A stretch of DNA of 64,000 bases from Nitrincola tibetensis (GCF_003284585.1 NZ_QKRX01000003.1:250540-314539), one strand, 5' to 3'. Shown: positions 25,825-35,332, counted from the stretch's first letter. Program-made: numbers and translations. Notes: generated by a model not told the origin, from the sequence alone.

Positions 25825-26685
25825 TCAAGTTGCCCAAATACGTGGAATGCATGCGGGTTTTCCGATGATATCAGGCCGTACTTCAGACCAGACTTGGGTG
25901 AGCAACGCCATAAGAGCTTCAGTTTGGTGGCCTAACACGCGAATCACCAATAATGAATCTAATAAGGTAACAGCGCTGATAATCTGCGTTTCGTTCAGCA
26001 TTAATGCTTGGACGCGCGGTAGAAGGGCATCCGTTGCTGGGTAGATGAGCAGAGTAGCCTGCATGGGATAGCCATGCATCCCAGCAAGAGATGCCTGTTG
26101 TGAATCGCCATCGCTTAATAGATGCTCGATCAGTAATGGCGCCCCATCCACGAAAAACTGGGTTGAGGCGGTGAGTTGGCCTTGAGTAAAGCGTTCGTGT
26201 ATCACTGGGCGACCTAAACACATAATTTCCCAGCCGATGAATCGAGAGTCAGAGTGCAGATCTATCTGAGTGTTCATCCTGACCTGACTGTCGGGGAAAA
26301 AAATGTTTTCCTGTGGAAACCATTCTAGGCAGGCACCCGCTGCGAGTTGCAAATGCTGATGGTACGTCGCAAGGCGCCCACCCGAACGATAGAACTTAGT
26401 CGCCCCTGGGGTTGTGATTAAGGCATGGGCCTTTTCTTCAACCTGTACTTGGACATTTAACTGATCGCTGCCAACCACTCCTCCTGGCGGGTGTAGAAGG
26501 TAGGTGTGGCAGACATCATTTTCGGGATAAAAAGCGCGTTGAACGGATAAAGGGCCCTGACGTTGACATCGAACTAAGCGTGTTTTGGCATGCCGATAGG
26601 CATAGGTAAGCTCGATCCGTGCTTTCCAGCCGGAGGAAGCTGCTGGCTTTGCCTCAGGAGCAGAAACAATGCTTAAGTCAGTCAT
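25825..26685 (-). CDS. ureD: Urease accessory protein UreD
   Basis: Scaffold protein of 286 residues needed to load nickel into urease; it forms the UreDFG complex on the apo-enzyme. Family motifs include LLHPPGGVVGSDQL, TPGATKFYRS and EWFPQENIFF. It is the last gene of the operon here, whereas in many bacteria ureD comes first. An AAGG lies before the ATG. The stop is about 80 bases from the start of the neighbouring GGDEF-EAL gene. Confidence 0.9.
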   Translation of the reverse strand: MTDLSIVSAPEAKPAASSGWKARIELTYAYRHAKTRLVRCQRQGPLSVQRAFYPENDVCHTYLLHPPGGVVGSDQLNVQVQVEEKAHALITTPGATKFYRSGGRLATYHQHLQLAAGACLEWFPQENIFFPDSQVRMNTQIDLHSDSRFIGWEIMCLGRPVIHERFTQGQLTASTQFFVDGAPLLIEHLLSDGDSQQASLAGMHGYPMQATLLIYPATDALLPRVQALMLNETQIISAVTLLDSLLVIRVLGHQTEALMALLTQVWSEVRPDIIGKPACIPRIWAT

Positions 26686-26733
26686 GCTTAGGACCTTTTA
26701 GGTGATATCAACATTTGAATAAAAATCAGCGCT

Positions 26734-27354
26734 TTATTTGGCGTCTAACATGCCTTGTTTGATAACGAAATCAATAATAACGTCTAAACCTGTACCGATT
26801 TTGAGGTTGGTAAAGACGTAAGGACGGTTCGGTCGCATACGCTTTGTATCGGCTTCCATCACCTCTAAGCTGGCACCCACATAAGGCGCAAGGTCGATTT
26901 TATTAATGACCAGTAAATCGGACTTAGTGATGCCTGGACCGCCTTTACGTGGGATTTTTTCACCTTCTGCAACGTCAATGACGTAAATGGTCAGATCCGC
27001 CAGTTCTGGGCTGAACGTGGCACTCAGGTTATCACCGCCACTTTCGACAAATACAACATCCAGATCTTTGTGCAGTCTTGCCAACTCCTCTACAGCGGCC
27101 AAGTTCATCGAGGCATCTTCACGAATCGCCGTATGCGGACAGCCACCCGTTTCAACGCCAACAATGCGATCTGCCGGTAAGGCTTCGGCACGGGTGAGTA
27201 TTTTGGCATCTTCTTGGGTGTAAATATCATTGGTGACCACGGCGATGCTGTATTTATCGCGAATGGCTTTGCAAAGCACTTCGAGAAGGGCTGTCTTGCC
27301 AGAGCCCACCGGGCCACCAACACCTATACGTAACGGCGATTTGTAGTCACTCAT
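26734..27354 (-). CDS. ureG: Urease accessory GTPase UreG
   Basis: SIMIBI-class GTPase of 206 residues that powers nickel delivery to urease. P-loop GPVGSGKT (14-21), the nickel-binding CPH in [29 protein letters not shown] and the guanine-specificity NKID are all visible. The ATG at 27354 follows AGGA at good spacing; a TTG two codons upstream is open but unlikely. It lies between ureF and ureD. Confidence 0.95.
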   Translation of the reverse strand: MSDYKSPLRIGVGGPVGSGKTALLEVLCKAIRDKYSIAVVTNDIYTQEDAKILTRAEALPADRIVGVETGGCPHTAIREDASMNLAAVEELARLHKDLDVVFVESGGDNLSATFSPELADLTIYVIDVAEGEKIPRKGGPGITKSDLLVINKIDLAPYVGASLEVMEADTKRMRPNRPYVFTNLKIGTGLDVIIDFVIKQGMLDAK

Positions 27355-27375
27355 AATCAATTCCTGATCGGTAAA

Positions 27376-28041
27376 TTAAGAACGAAATAAACGGGTATAT
27401 TGCGTTTCATGACGCGCACTCGCGATGGCCAGTGCGGGAGTCGAACCTGCAACCTGTTCATCTGTAATGCTTAAGGACAGTTCAACTAAGTTAGGTAACT
27501 GCTCGGATAGGTCTAGGAGTACACGCTGTCCACTGGTTTGGCCCAAAGGAACCAGTTTTACACCTGCCATCACCGAGTTTTCAAGCCAACTCCAAAGATA
27601 CCCTGTGCACAAATCCTCGATTGGGATTTGCCAATGGTGCGATGCCAAGGCCATTCCTGCTAACTGAGTCATATCAATAGCGGGTTGGAGGTCAGGTGTA
27701 ATCTCGACCCCCAATGAAGGCAGCAACACCCCCAGAGCTTTACCTCTTTGGCGCTCTTCGGCTCTGAGTTCTGAGGTTTCTCGGCTCGCATACAAATAGC
27801 GAGACCAGTGGAGTGTCGATTTCACATCCTGAATGTCCATGGCCTGGCGTAAGCGAATCAGCACTGGCAGCTCAAGGCGGGCAACACTTAATTGCAGCAC
27901 GCCTTCTAGCCACTGTTGTAAGCTCGCCTGATCCTTGACCCAACCGGCCTCCACCGCCCACTCCAGTCCTTGCGAATAGGTGAATGCACCGATGGGTAAG
28001 GAGGGACTAATGAGCTGATAGAGTCGCAGATGGGCGAGCAT
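27376..28041 (-). CDS. ureF: Urease accessory protein UreF
   Basis: Accessory protein of 221 residues that bridges UreD and UreG during nickel insertion. The family block LISPSLPIGAFTYSQGLEWAVE is at the N-terminus and GYLWSWLENSVMAGVKLVPLGQ in the second half. An open TTG at 28062 would overlap hupE. The ATG at 28041 follows GGGATAAG and starts just five bases after the hupE stop. Confidence 0.92.
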   Translation of the reverse strand: MLAHLRLYQLISPSLPIGAFTYSQGLEWAVEAGWVKDQASLQQWLEGVLQLSVARLELPVLIRLRQAMDIQDVKSTLHWSRYLYASRETSELRAEERQRGKALGVLLPSLGVEITPDLQPAIDMTQLAGMALASHHWQIPIEDLCTGYLWSWLENSVMAGVKLVPLGQTSGQRVLLDLSEQLPNLVELSLSITDEQVAGSTPALAIASARHETQYTRLFRS

Positions 28042-28045
28042 CAAC

Positions 28046-28603
28046 TTATCCCAGTACGGCAATCAGAGCGGCGGCGACAGCGCTGCCCGCACCGAGCCAC
28101 TTGGGTTGAACGGTTTTACCCAAGACATATCCAGTGGTCATTATGAAACTTGCCATGATCAGCATGCCAGGCATGAAACTAAATACACCTGCTGCTGGCA
28201 TTTCGAGCCCATGTGCCCAACCGTGAAACATGACCAACACTAACGAGGCGATCATAGGTAACCAACCCTTTGCAGAGAAAAAGAGGGCGCTGGCGATCAG
28301 AAACATAGACGCCAAAATCACCAGCTCAATGCCTGCACTGATTTGAGTGATTAGACCTAAGACGGCCCCTGCAAACAGAATACCCAGCGTCCCTATATAC
28401 AGCTGAGTGCGCCCTTTGCGCGATTGCCAAGCGCCGAGCATCCCGATGCCAAGGAGCATGACGAGGTGGTCTAACCCCGTTAGTGGATGCAACAAGCCAG
28501 ACGTGAACGCATGGCTTGCATGCTCATGGCCGGGATGGGCAAGCACCAAGGGCGACGTTAACACGAGCCCTAATAGGGCGGGGACAGTGTAGATCGTTTT
28601 CAT
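28046..28603 (-). CDS. ureJ: HupE/UreJ family nickel permease
   Basis: Membrane protein of 185 residues. A signal peptide ending LVLA is followed directly by the metal-binding HPGHEHASHAF and GLLHPLTGLDHLVML typical of HupE/UreJ, then several helices. It is expected to move nickel (or cobalt) across the inner membrane for urease. The long open frame upstream overlaps ureE and lacks a ribosome site; AGGA precedes the ATG at 28603. It is inserted between ureE and ureF. Confidence 0.88.
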   Translation of the reverse strand: MKTIYTVPALLGLVLTSPLVLAHPGHEHASHAFTSGLLHPLTGLDHLVMLLGIGMLGAWQSRKGRTQLYIGTLGILFAGAVLGLITQISAGIELVILASMFLIASALFFSAKGWLPMIASLVLVMFHGWAHGLEMPAAGVFSFMPGMLIMASFIMTTGYVLGKTVQPKWLGAGSAVAAALIAVLG

Positions 28604-28625
28604 AGGAGAGTCCTTTGATGAGCAA

Positions 28626-29102
28626 TTAATGAGAATGAGGCGTGTCGTCATGCGAATGCGCGTGGTGATGCCCACTGCTTTCACTGCTATAGGCACCTGC
28701 TTCGGGTTCAAAGGGCTGTTGTTCACAAACAACGTCTGCCCCTAATCCTCGTACCATATCGTCTAAGACATGATCATGTTGATAGCACACGAAACCTAAT
28801 TCGATTTGCAAAGGAACATGACGATTGCCTAGATGATAGCTGACGCGAGCAAGTAACAAGGGGTCATCGGTGCTCACCCTTGACACCCACTCAGGAGATG
28901 CCTTGACTTCAATGATCACTCCGCACTCAGTGCGTAAGCGATCACCCCCACGCAGAATCAATCCACGGGGTAAAAAAAGTCCGGCATCACGTCCATCATC
29001 CAAGGTGACTTTAAGACGACTGCGAATGCGTTGATCGATGCTCAGGCTCAAGCTAGCTGAGGCCTGAGGTTGATCGTGCAGTTTTTCGGTGATACGTAAC
29101 AT
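28626..29102 (-). CDS. ureE: Urease accessory nickel chaperone UreE
   Basis: Nickel metallochaperone of 158 residues. The peptide-binding N-terminal domain (about 1-75) is followed by the metal-binding domain with LGNRHVPLQIE and the HDHVL helix. The C-terminus is histidine-rich (GHHHAHSH and HSH), providing extra nickel sites as in Klebsiella UreE. It donates nickel to UreG and the UreDFG complex. It lies 58 bases after ureC. Confidence 0.93.
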   Translation of the reverse strand: MLRITEKLHDQPQASASLSLSIDQRIRSRLKVTLDDGRDAGLFLPRGLILRGGDRLRTECGVIIEVKASPEWVSRVSTDDPLLLARVSYHLGNRHVPLQIELGFVCYQHDHVLDDMVRGLGADVVCEQQPFEPEAGAYSSESSGHHHAHSHDDTPHSH

Positions 29103-29160
29103 AGTGTTTCCATCTCTTTATGCACTTTACTTTTTCTATGAAAAGCTTCAGTGAATTCTT

Positions 29161-30864
29161 TTAAAACAAGTAGTAACGTTGAGCCATTGGTAGCACTGTC
29201 GCAGGCTCGCAGGTCAATAGCTGACCATCGGCACGCACCTCATAGGTTTGCGGGTCTACATCGATTTTAGGCTGGTAAGCGTTATGGATCATCTTGTCTT
29301 TGGTTGCCGTTCGGCAGTTTTTAACCACTCCGATCAAGCTTTGCAGGCCGAGTTGTTCTGGAATCCCTTCAGTAACCGCCGCTTGCGACAGAAATAGCAT
29401 TGAGGTTTGCTGGCTCGCTTTACCCATTGCCCCAAACATCGGCCTAAAATGCACGGGCTGGGGTGTGGGAATCGAGGCGTTTGGATCGCCCATAGGCGCC
29501 ATCGAAATCAATCCACCTTTAATAATAAGGCTAGGTTTTGTGGCAAAAAAAGCGGGTTTCCATAACACAAGATCTGCAAGCTTACCGACCTCAATTGACC
29601 CAACCTCATGGCTGATACCATGGGCAATTGCTGGGTTAATCGTGTACTTGGCGATATAGCGTTTGATTCTGAAGTTGTCATTTTGCTCGGAGTCTTCAGG
29701 AAGAGGACCACGTTGCACACGCATTTTGTGTGCGGTCTGCCAAGTCCGAGTAATCACTTCACCCACGCGCCCCATGGCTTGTGAATCGGATGAAATCATC
29801 GAAAAAGCACCCAGATCATGCAGAATATCTTCAGACTCAATGGTTTCACGGCGAATACGTGACTCGGCGAAGGCAACATCTTCGGCGATGGCGGGATCAA
29901 GATGGTGGCAGACCATCAGCATATCTAAATGCTCATCGACCGTATTAATCGTATAGGGACGAGTGGGGTTGGTCGAAGAGGGCAGAACATTCGATTCACC
30001 ACAGGCCTTAATGATGTCGGGTGCATGACCACCACCAGCACCTTCGGTGTGATAGGTGTGAATCACACGGCCATTAATCGCGGCCAGAGTGGATTCGACA
30101 AAGCCAGACTCGTTGAGTGTGTCGGTGTGGATGGCCACCTGTATGTCCATTTCGTCGGCTACACTTAAACAGCAGTCGATAGCGGCAGGCGTTGTTCCCC
30201 AGTCCTCATGCAGTTTTAACCCCATGGCACCTGCTTTGATTTGTTCCCGCAGTGCTTCAGGTAAGCTCGCATTGCCTTTGCCCATGAAGCCAAGGTTGAT
30301 GGGTAGGCTATCGCCCGCCTCCAACATACGATGTATGTTCCAGGGCCCGGGTGTACAGGTGGTAGCGTTGGTTCCCGTCGCTGGACCTGTACCGCCACCG
30401 AGCATGGTGGTCACCCCTGAGCAAATGGCTTCGTCGATTTGTTGCGGACAAATAAAATGGATGTGCGCATCAATGCCACCTGCCGTTAGTATTTGGCCTT
30501 CACCTGCGATTACCTCGGTACCAGGGCCGACAATAATATCGACGCCGGGTTGAGTATCGGGGTTGCCCGCTTTACCGATGGCTTGAATGCGTCCATTTTT
30601 AACGCCCACATCGGCTTTGACGATGCCCCAATGATCGATGATCAAGGCATTCGTAATCACAAGATCGGCTGTGAGTTCTGAAACTGACTGTGCTTGTCCC
30701 ATACCATCGCGAATGACTTTTCCACCGCCAAATTTGACTTCATCACCGTAAATGGTGAAGTCTTTTTCAACTTCAAGCCAAAGCTCGCTATCCGCTAGAC
30801 GTAACTTATCCCCAGTCGTGGGACCAAACATTTCGGCATAGGCTTGCCGTGAAATACTTGCCAT
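29161..30864 (-). CDS. ureC: Urease alpha subunit UreC
   Basis: Catalytic subunit of 567 residues that hydrolyses urea to ammonia and carbamate. All active-site residues fall at the classical positions: nickel ligands H134, H136, the carbamylated K217, H246, H272 and D360, plus the flap C319 and H320. The enzyme therefore looks fully functional. It works in the cytoplasm as a UreABC heterotrimer oligomer. It starts 17 bases after ureB. Confidence 0.98.
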   Translation of the reverse strand: MASISRQAYAEMFGPTTGDKLRLADSELWLEVEKDFTIYGDEVKFGGGKVIRDGMGQAQSVSELTADLVITNALIIDHWGIVKADVGVKNGRIQAIGKAGNPDTQPGVDIIVGPGTEVIAGEGQILTAGGIDAHIHFICPQQIDEAICSGVTTMLGGGTGPATGTNATTCTPGPWNIHRMLEAGDSLPINLGFMGKGNASLPEALREQIKAGAMGLKLHEDWGTTPAAIDCCLSVADEMDIQVAIHTDTLNESGFVESTLAAINGRVIHTYHTEGAGGGHAPDIIKACGESNVLPSSTNPTRPYTINTVDEHLDMLMVCHHLDPAIAEDVAFAESRIRRETIESEDILHDLGAFSMISSDSQAMGRVGEVITRTWQTAHKMRVQRGPLPEDSEQNDNFRIKRYIAKYTINPAIAHGISHEVGSIEVGKLADLVLWKPAFFATKPSLIIKGGLISMAPMGDPNASIPTPQPVHFRPMFGAMGKASQQTSMLFLSQAAVTEGIPEQLGLQSLIGVVKNCRTATKDKMIHNAYQPKIDVDPQTYEVRADGQLLTCEPATVLPMAQRYYLF

Positions 30865-30881
30865 TGAAGCCTCCAGTTGTC

Positions 30882-31187
30882 TTATAGACTGCCCATGATT
30901 TTGCCTTGAAATCCATACACCTTGCGCTCGCCTGCATAGGCAACCAATTCGACGGTGCGACTTTGCCCTGGCTCAAAACGTACGGCTGTTCCAGCGGCGA
31001 TATTCAAGCGAAAGCCTCGTGTCTTTTCTCGATCAAATTGCAAGGCATCATTGGCTTCATAAAAATGATAATGAGACCCCAGTTGTATGGGACGATCGCC
31101 TGTATTTGCAACGCTCACGCTAAGGGTTTCGCGGCCAACATTCAGTTCAATGTCACCAGGCAGGACTTTCATTTCACCCGGAATCAT
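30882..31187 (-). CDS. ureB: Urease beta subunit UreB
   Basis: Structural subunit of 101 residues. It begins MIPGE and carries [13 protein letters not shown] and the conserved GIAVRFEPG-like segment (here GTAVRFEPG) and [14 protein letters not shown] precedes the ATG. Separate ureA and ureB genes are the usual bacterial arrangement. Gap of ten bases to ureA. Confidence 0.97.
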   Translation of the reverse strand: MIPGEMKVLPGDIELNVGRETLSVSVANTGDRPIQLGSHYHFYEANDALQFDREKTRGFRLNIAAGTAVRFEPGQSRTVELVAYAGERKVYGFQGKIMGSL

Positions 31188-31197
31188 GTGCTACTCC

Positions 31198-31500
31198 TCA
31201 GACAATAGGATCATGGATAGTGACGAGCTTTGTCCCATCCGGAAAGGTCGCTTCAATTTGAACTTCTGGAATCATCTCGGCAATCCCGTCCATCACATCT
31301 TCGCGACTCAGCAGCGTGCGACCGTAATCCATCAGTTCAGCAACAGTGCGTCCATCTCTAGCCCCCTCCATAATCGCGGCACTGATGTAAGCGATAGACT
31401 CAGGATAATTGAGCTTTACTCCGCGTGCTTTGCGACGTTCGGCCACTAAAGCTGCGGTGAAGAGTAAAAGTTTGTCTTTCTCGCGGGGTGTTAATTCCAT
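31198..31500 (-). CDS. ureA: Urease gamma subunit UreA
   Basis: Structural subunit of 100 residues starting [12 protein letters not shown], with [23 protein letters not shown] and GMIPEV-like [10 protein letters not shown] segments. It is the first gene of the urease operon. The ribosome site is weak and close (AGG). A near-perfect sigma-54 promoter lies about 80 bases upstream. Confidence 0.97.
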   Translation of the reverse strand: MELTPREKDKLLLFTAALVAERRKARGVKLNYPESIAYISAAIMEGARDGRTVAELMDYGRTLLSREDVMDGIAEMIPEVQIEATFPDGTKLVTIHDPIV

Positions 31501-31579
31501 AACCTAGTCTCGGTTGAGGTCCGGTATCGGACGATTAATCAACGAGTCAAAAAGACTTGCTTAAGTATGTCTTTGATTT

Positions 31580-31596
31580 AGCAAAGAGCGTGCCAT
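31580..31596 (-). promoter_or_regulatory. Sigma-54 promoter of the urease operon
   Basis: Read on the minus strand, TGGCACG, four bases, then TTGC, with GG and GC in exact -24/-12 register. This is essentially the full consensus. Transcription would begin about 70 bases before ureA. Confidence 0.82.
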
Positions 31597-31624
31597 GACC
31601 TATGACGGCGCATCGGGCTATTTC

Positions 31625-31641
31625 TGCTCTTTTTCGGTGCG
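31625..31641. promoter_or_regulatory. NtrC-like dyad upstream of urease promoter
   Basis: GCTC, seven bases, GTGC in a 17-base imperfect dyad fits the NtrC pattern. Further half-sites GCACC (near 31648) and GGTGC (near 31689) follow upstream. The position just upstream of the -24 element suits an enhancer. Confidence 0.42.
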
Positions 31642-31728
31642 AAAATTGCACCAAAATAACGCTATTGAAGATGTGGTTGGTAGATTTTGGTGCGGTCTGC
31701 GAGGCGGTGTGTGCTTGCAAGCAGGGTG

Positions 31729-31761
31729 ATGTGGATTGCTTAACAACCTCGCAATCCACAT
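31729..31761 (-). terminator. Hairpin after trpB
   Basis: Perfect 11-base arms (31729-31739 and 31751-31761) with an 11-base loop, starting 15 bases after the trpB stop. A T-run is lacking, so termination may be Rho-assisted. It separates trpB from the urease promoter. Confidence 0.55.
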
Positions 31762-31775
31762 AAGGTTTTCGCAGA

Positions 31776-32978
31776 TTAAAGCTTTAACAACTCGGCAACA
31801 TAATCGGCATCTTTGTCGCCACGCCCTGAAATATTGATCAAAATGGTTTTGTCTTTACTTAAGGTCGGCGCGGTACGAATCGCCCAGGCAACCGCATGAG
31901 AGCTTTCAAGCGCTGGGATAATGCCTTCTACACGCGACAGTGTCATATAGGCATCTAAACACTCTTGGTCTGTCGCTGTTGCATATTGCACGCGCCCTAG
32001 GTCTTTCAAATAGGAGTGTTGTGGTCCGACGCCTGGGTAATCTAACCCAGACGCGATGGAGTGAACGGGCATGGGTTCACCGTCTTCAGTTTCTAAGACG
32101 TAGCACTTCATACCGTGAATTTGTCCAGGCTTACCAAGTGTTAGGGTCGCGGAATGTTGATCTGTATCCAGCCCTTTTCCTGCAGGCTCAACCCCGACCA
32201 TTTGGACATCTTCATCGTTCAAAAAGGCAGTGAAGAGGCCAATCGAGTTACACCCGCCGCCAACACATGCGGTCAGATAGTCAGGCAACTTGCCAAAACG
32301 GCTGAGGAACTGCTCTCTTGCTTCTTCGCCAATAACTGACTGGAAGTCACGCACCATTTTTGGGAAGGGGTGAGGACCGACAACAGAGCCAATGGCGTAG
32401 ATGTAGTTTTGCGGATCTTTTAAGTACTCTTCAAAGGCGCTGTCGACTGCATCTTTTAAGGTCGCGGTTCCGCGTGTCACAGGGATCAGCGTACAGCCTA
32501 ATATTTTCATTTTGACAACATTGGGGTGTTCTTTTTCGATATCGACCTGTCCCATGTGAATTTCACAGGGAATACCCACCAATGCACAGGCTGTTGCCAA
32601 GGCAACGCCATGTTGTCCTGCACCAGTTTCGGCAATGACTTTGGTTTTACCCATGTATTTCGCCAGTAAGGCTTCGCCTAAGCAGTGGTTAACCTTGTGT
32701 GCGCCGGTATGATTTAAGTCTTCGCGCTTCAAAAAGATTTGCGCCCCACCGAGTTTATCGCTCAAACGACGTGCATGAAAGAGCGCACTTGGACGGCCAA
32801 TGTAGTCTGCAAACAGTGTTTTTAACTCGTCTTGAAACTCGGGCATCTGTCGAATTTCTTCGTAGGCCTTGTCTATATCATTCATCACCGCTTGCAACTC
32901 GGGTGGAATAATCTGCCCACCGTATTCACCAAAATAGCCTTGAGCATCAGGCATGGGGCCAAATTCTAACTTACTCAT
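31776..32978 (-). CDS. trpB: Tryptophan synthase beta subunit (stand-alone, divergent)
   Basis: PLP enzyme of 400 residues that condenses indole and serine to tryptophan. The PLP lysine is K95 in [19 protein letters not shown], the phosphate-binding GGGCNSIG and C-terminal SGRGDKD are intact. The length fits TrpB1. The sequence differs from common gammaproteobacterial TrpB ([19 protein letters not shown]). No trpA lies beside it. It may serve indole salvage or pair with a distant TrpA. AAAGGATAGG precedes the ATG. It lies at the edge of an accessory island. Confidence 0.9.
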   Translation of the reverse strand: MSKLEFGPMPDAQGYFGEYGGQIIPPELQAVMNDIDKAYEEIRQMPEFQDELKTLFADYIGRPSALFHARRLSDKLGGAQIFLKREDLNHTGAHKVNHCLGEALLAKYMGKTKVIAETGAGQHGVALATACALVGIPCEIHMGQVDIEKEHPNVVKMKILGCTLIPVTRGTATLKDAVDSAFEEYLKDPQNYIYAIGSVVGPHPFPKMVRDFQSVIGEEAREQFLSRFGKLPDYLTACVGGGCNSIGLFTAFLNDEDVQMVGVEPAGKGLDTDQHSATLTLGKPGQIHGMKCYVLETEDGEPMPVHSIASGLDYPGVGPQHSYLKDLGRVQYATATDQECLDAYMTLSRVEGIIPALESSHAVAWAIRTAPTLSKDKTILINISGRGDKDADYVAELLKL

Positions 32979-33175
32979 GTACCTATCCTTTAAAAATTAT
33001 AATGGCAGAGCGAGGGGCTCATGCGGTGAGTTAATCATCTTTAAATGAAGCGGGAAGAGCAAGCGTCTTGGTGAAATTATCCTTATGAATGTTGTGGCTA
33101 GTGGTGGGGGTAGGAGAAAGGTTTTTTGCTTGCAGATAACTTGCAGATAAGTTGTCAGCGATATAAAACTTGAAA

Positions 33176-33556
33176 TTAGTGCTCTAGTCTTCCATACTTT
33201 CGTTCAAGCTCTTCGGGGCTAGTTGAACCTTTACCTAGTGTTTTGGTTCGTGGCTGCGCCTCAGTCGCCGTTAAGACTGGGGTTTATCTCCGTCCTCGTT
33301 TTGTTTCAACCAAGAAGCTCGTTTTTTTAATTCTATCAAGATAGGCATGATCAGCTGGAAAAGCGGTCACAAACCTATGCGGGTCGCCAGCTTTTCTTGG
33401 GTCATCAAATACAACTACATACTTTTCTTCAACGACTACCAACGTTCTGCGTTTTGCTGTTTTGCCACGATCAGTTTTACGAGATTGGCTGTAGCGCTGA
33501 ACTGTTCCGGCTGATAGAGGGACTGCGCCTGATCGTGTATACGCTGGGGATATCAC
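33176..33556 (-). pseudogene. C-terminal remnant of an unrecognised gene, cut by IS3 fragment
   Basis: The minus-strand frame 33284-33556 ends in a coherent basic segment (VVVEEKYVVVFDDPRKAGDPH through ETKRGRR) that looks like the end of a real protein. Its first 30 codons read into IS3-derived sequence, so the true start is lost. After the TAA at 33284 the same frame continues open for 35 codons with protein-like content (KTLGKGSTSPEELERKYG) to a stop at 33176. Either a nonsense codon splits one gene or two small genes abut. The family is unknown to me. Confidence 0.45.
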
Positions 33557-34028
33557 CTACCTTTGGACACAGGAAGGCTGGTTGTACCTTGCAGTGGTCA
33601 TCGACCTCTATTCACGAAAGGTAGTGGGCTGGAGCATAGGTTCGCGTATGAAGGCACAACTGGTCTGTGATGCCCTCAGAATGGCGATCTGGCAACGTCG
33701 ACCGGCAGAGGGGCTGATCGTTCACTCGGACCGCGGCTCCCAGTACGCTAGCAACGATTACCGCCGGCTGCTGAAAGCTCACGGATTCGAAGGGAGCATG
33801 AGCCGTAAAGGTGACTGCTGGGACAATGCGGTGGTGGAAAGCTTCTTTGGTAGCTTGAAACAAGAGCGGGTTCAGTGGAGGCATTATCAGACACGTCGCG
33901 AAGCGCATCAGGATGTGCTGAACTACATCACAATGTTTTACAACAGTCATCGCTTACATTCATACTTGGACTATATGAGCCCAAATCAATATGAAGCCGA
34001 GATGGCCAAACTGAGAAAAGTTGCTTAA
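33523..34028 (+). pseudogene. IS3-family transposase orfB C-terminal fragment
   Basis: The frame encodes the integrase-like catalytic domain with the DDE triad visible: D in GDITY, D in HSDRGSQY and E in [11 protein letters not shown], plus [19 protein letters not shown] at the end. The first roughly half of orfB and all of orfA are absent, so it cannot be active alone. The last codons overlap the hsdR junction on the opposite strand only by chance. Confidence 0.82.
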
Positions 34029-34059
34029 CTGGGGTGTACATAAAAGCTTGACCACGTCA
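33523..34059 (+). mobile_element. IS3-family insertion sequence, 5'-truncated
   Basis: The 3' part of an IS3-type element. The transposase catalytic core is readable from about GDITYL (33547) to the stop at 34028. The end beyond probably runs to TGACGTGG (minus reading) at 34052-34059, where homology to hsdR begins. The left part, including orfA and the start of orfB, is missing. Confidence 0.75.
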
Positions 34060-34337
34060 GAGTAGACAAAGCGAACACACAGTTTCTCTGCGTAGTCGAT
34101 GGCTTGTTGAAGACCTTTGGTAGGGTGCTCAGAGTCTTTCTTAGCTTCAACAACGGCAAGGTAGCGGTTGTCTTTACGAAGCAGGTAATCAACAAAACAA
34201 CGCCTTCCACGGGCACCACCTGCCATTTTTCTTCCATCAGTAAAGTAGTGCTCTCTGATAATATTGCTGGGTTGCCAATGTGCGGCTTTAAGCGCTGGAT
34301 CTATGAAGTTTGCCCGAGTGTCTGCTTCAGATGACAT
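34060..34337 (-). pseudogene. hsdR: Type I restriction enzyme HsdR N-terminal fragment
   Basis: The first about 93 codons of a type I restriction endonuclease subunit. GGAAG precedes the ATG. The N-terminal nuclease domain shows RGRRCFVDYLL and AVVEAKKDSEHPTKGLQQAIDYAEKL, which contain the D and ExK residues of the PD-(D/E)xK active site. Homology stops at RFVYS, exactly where the IS3 end begins, so the gene was broken by the insertion and the helicase-translocase part was lost. No hsdM or hsdS is nearby. Confidence 0.8.
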
Positions 34338-34361
34338 GCGATTCTTCCATGTAAGATAGAG

Positions 34362-34556
34362 TTAGCTTTGCAATTTGTTATCAGACAGTTCGCTTTGCTG
34401 AGGGATATCTAACTCAGCTTTGACTATAAGGTTTTCAGTCGCCATTTGAAGTATTTGCCTAACCTCGGCCTCCATGCTTCTTCCGTTATAGGCTGCCCTG
34501 ATTCGCAGAGCTTTGTGAACCTCATCAGGCAGGTTTCTAACAGTTAGCATAGCCAT
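34362..34556 (-). CDS. FitA-like ribbon-helix-helix antitoxin, orphan
   Basis: Small protein of 64 residues starting MAMLTVRNLPDEVHKALRIRAA, then NGRSMEAEVRQIL, the ribbon-helix-helix DNA-binding domain of FitA/VapB plasmid-stability proteins. The family is normally followed by an overlapping PIN-domain toxin gene. Here the next gene is the hsdR fragment 24 bases downstream, so the toxin is missing and the C-terminus may be altered. The frame is open upstream to 34631 but without a better start. Confidence 0.65.
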   Translation of the reverse strand: MAMLTVRNLPDEVHKALRIRAAYNGRSMEAEVRQILQMATENLIVKAELDIPQQSELSDNKLQS

Positions 34557-34861
34557 AAATAAGCACTCTCGGTTTGAATACAATGCATGCAGTGTAGGTT
34601 GGGCTGAGTCTTGAGGCAAGATCTTGCTCACAATTTTGCAAGCACTGGCCGGGTCATACCTTATTAGACGGTGTTGAATAACTTCCCTCGTTTTCCTAGT
34701 CGCTTGCCATTATTTTGCGGTACAGAGAGATTGCTCTTTATGTTTTTGATATTATCTTATTGATATATATGGGTTCTGTTGGTTAAATGCTACTATAGCA
34801 AGTTAACTCTAGATATCTGGAATTACTATAAAACTATTAATTTCAACAGTAAGGGATGTAA
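34557..34861. other. Intergenic region, nothing recognised
   Basis: About 300 AT-rich bases between the antitoxin gene and a divergent lipoprotein gene. Promoters for both must lie here. I see no RNA gene, repeat or complete coding frame. Confidence 0.4.
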
Positions 34862-35332
34862 ATGAAGTTATTACCTATTTTCTTAATGGTAACCATGTTA
34901 ACGCTGACTGCTTGTACAAGTTTGCCTAATACCGATGTAGGCAAGCGAGCATATCTGGAACAAGTTATTGATTCAGATCAAAAAATTATAATTCATTCGA
35001 TGTCTACTCTCTATCGCAATACCTTTGAGATATCAATCAGAGGCATTAATCGTGCAGAGACCGCTGAATTTGTTGAGTTGGTGCTTACTGAGGCTGAGTT
35101 ACAGTTTTACGAATGGCGAGACGATGCGCGTGAATATAACTTGAAGTATCGCTTTAGATTAGAGGATATAAGCAAACTCAAGGAAGGGACTTACTTCGGA
35201 TTGCCTTACATTGCTGCAAAAATTGGAAATGATTACATCTCGTTTATTGTCCCTAACTATGAGCCTAGACGTCATAATAGTATTTTAAGCTTTCTGTCTG
35301 CTAAGACAGGTGTTCAAGTGAGTTCAGAGTAA
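34862..35332 (+). CDS. Hypothetical lipoprotein
   Basis: Protein of 156 residues with a lipoprotein signal peptide: positively charged start, hydrophobic core and lipobox LTAC with C18 as the likely lipidated residue. AAGGGATG precedes the ATG. The mature part is mixed charged alpha/beta with no motif that I recognise. It lies in the accessory island without a functional partner. Confidence 0.6.
   Translation: MKLLPIFLMVTMLTLTACTSLPNTDVGKRAYLEQVIDSDQKIIIHSMSTLYRNTFEISIRGINRAETAEFVELVLTEAELQFYEWRDDAREYNLKYRFRLEDISKLKEGTYFGLPYIAAKIGNDYISFIVPNYEPRRHNSILSFLSAKTGVQVSSE

Noticed and set aside
30089-30553. 154-codon plus-strand ORF inside ureC
   Set aside because: ureC has every catalytic residue in the opposite strand; this frame has no recognisable protein.
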